Below are positions 63,875-64,000 of a stretch of DNA of 64,000 nt, piece by piece. The notes beneath the pieces were generated by a model. That model was not told where the DNA came from and searched no databases. It saw only the letters and a program-made list of their open reading frames with translations. The stretch covers positions 124,001 to 188,000 of the forward strand of contig NZ_JAHKKS010000001.1 of assembly GCF_019737615.1 (NCBI RefSeq), given 5' to 3'. Position 1 is the stretch's first letter, and every line of letters begins with the position of its first letter. The position numbers and the translations under genes were made by a program. Source of the stretch: Sphingobium xanthum (GTDB taxonomy: Bacteria > Pseudomonadota > Alphaproteobacteria > Sphingomonadales > Sphingomonadaceae).

Positions 63875-64000
63875 ATGAAGGCACAGACTATCTCTTGCGC
63901 GGCCGCGGCACTCGCCCTCATGCTGCCGATGGCGGCGCATGCCGGCGCGCCGGACGGCAAGCTGCAGGTCAAACTGCTCGGCACCGCCGTGCTGCCCGAG
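63875..64000 (+). CDS. OmpW-family outer-membrane protein (N-terminal part)
   Basis: Only 42 residues are in the window. ATG 63875 follows AAAGGAAAAGG. A signal peptide (MKAQTISCAAAALALMLPMA ... AHAG) is followed by KLQVKLLGTAVLPE, the start typical of OmpW small beta-barrels. OmpW genes often lie near FNR-controlled genes. The gene is divergent from hemN. Confidence 0.7.
   Translation, partial: MKAQTISCAAAALALMLPMAAHAGAPDGKLQVKLLGTAVLPE

Overview
The window is GC-rich, gene-dense chromosomal DNA from an alphaproteobacterium, most likely a sphingomonad (Sphingobium/Novosphingobium/Sphingomonas-like). The evidence is a CtrA cell-cycle regulator whose promoter is packed with GANTC sites, UPF0262, DUF2849 and DUF2093 genes, the cobA-DUF2849-cysI-DUF934-cysH sulfite operon, a zwf-edd-glk-eda Entner-Doudoroff operon, a hydroxystilbene-cleaving dioxygenase next to LigAB, and inverted repeats of a kind I associate with sphingomonad genomes. 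No plasmid, phage or insertion-sequence genes are visible. No 16S or other rRNA is present, so the genus cannot be fixed.

Layout. 1-7.8 kb: envelope and housekeeping genes (RcnB-like, MsrC, ArfB, RluA-type pseudouridine synthase, acyltransferase), then ctrA with a rich promoter, a spermidine-synthase-like protein and a membrane LuxR/DUF4019 protein. 7.8-11.7 kb: a decayed copy of a peptidase 3' end, a REC-REC-GGDEF protein, the intact M28 peptidase and a PPP phosphatase. 11.8-16.3 kb: dcd, a P-loop kinase, cdd, a GH25-like protein with altered catalytic positions, UPF0262 and divergent dnaB. 16.5-23.8 kb: a DUF885 protein, a BaiN-like flavoprotein and the sulfate-assimilation operon. 24-33.6 kb: a VOC protein, a TylF-like methyltransferase, an AstD-like dehydrogenase, SelO, a hydrolase/glycosyltransferase pair and a nitronate monooxygenase. 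33.8-41 kb: nitrogen acquisition (nrtABD transporter, outer-membrane channel, amtB), with a leader RNA upstream of nrtA that looks like an ANTAR antitermination target. 42-44.1 kb: an SH3 protein, an AraC-type regulator and a HicAB module. 44.1-49.3 kb: the Entner-Doudoroff operon and tRNA-Leu(CAA).

49.4-61.7 kb is the most distinctive region: a probable catabolic island for lignin-type aromatics. It holds an alcohol dehydrogenase, an aldehyde dehydrogenase, a TonB-dependent receptor, an acyl-CoA synthetase, two AraC regulators, an LsdA/NOV1-type stilbene dioxygenase and LigAB. A working model is uptake by the receptor, double-bond cleavage to aryl aldehydes, oxidation to aryl acids, and 4,5-ring cleavage once protocatechuate has formed; O-demethylation would have to be encoded elsewhere. 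The two oxygenase units each have an FNR/Anr-type palindrome at almost the same distance from the start codon and are separated by a terminator. The last 2.3 kb (TauE/SafE-like protein, hemN, start of an OmpW-like gene) look like the edge of a micro-oxic respiration cluster.

Many start codons were moved downstream of the longest possible ORF on the basis of ribosome-binding sites, signal peptides, family N-termini or operon overlaps; these choices are explained per entry. Functional calls come from motif recognition by eye, not database searches.
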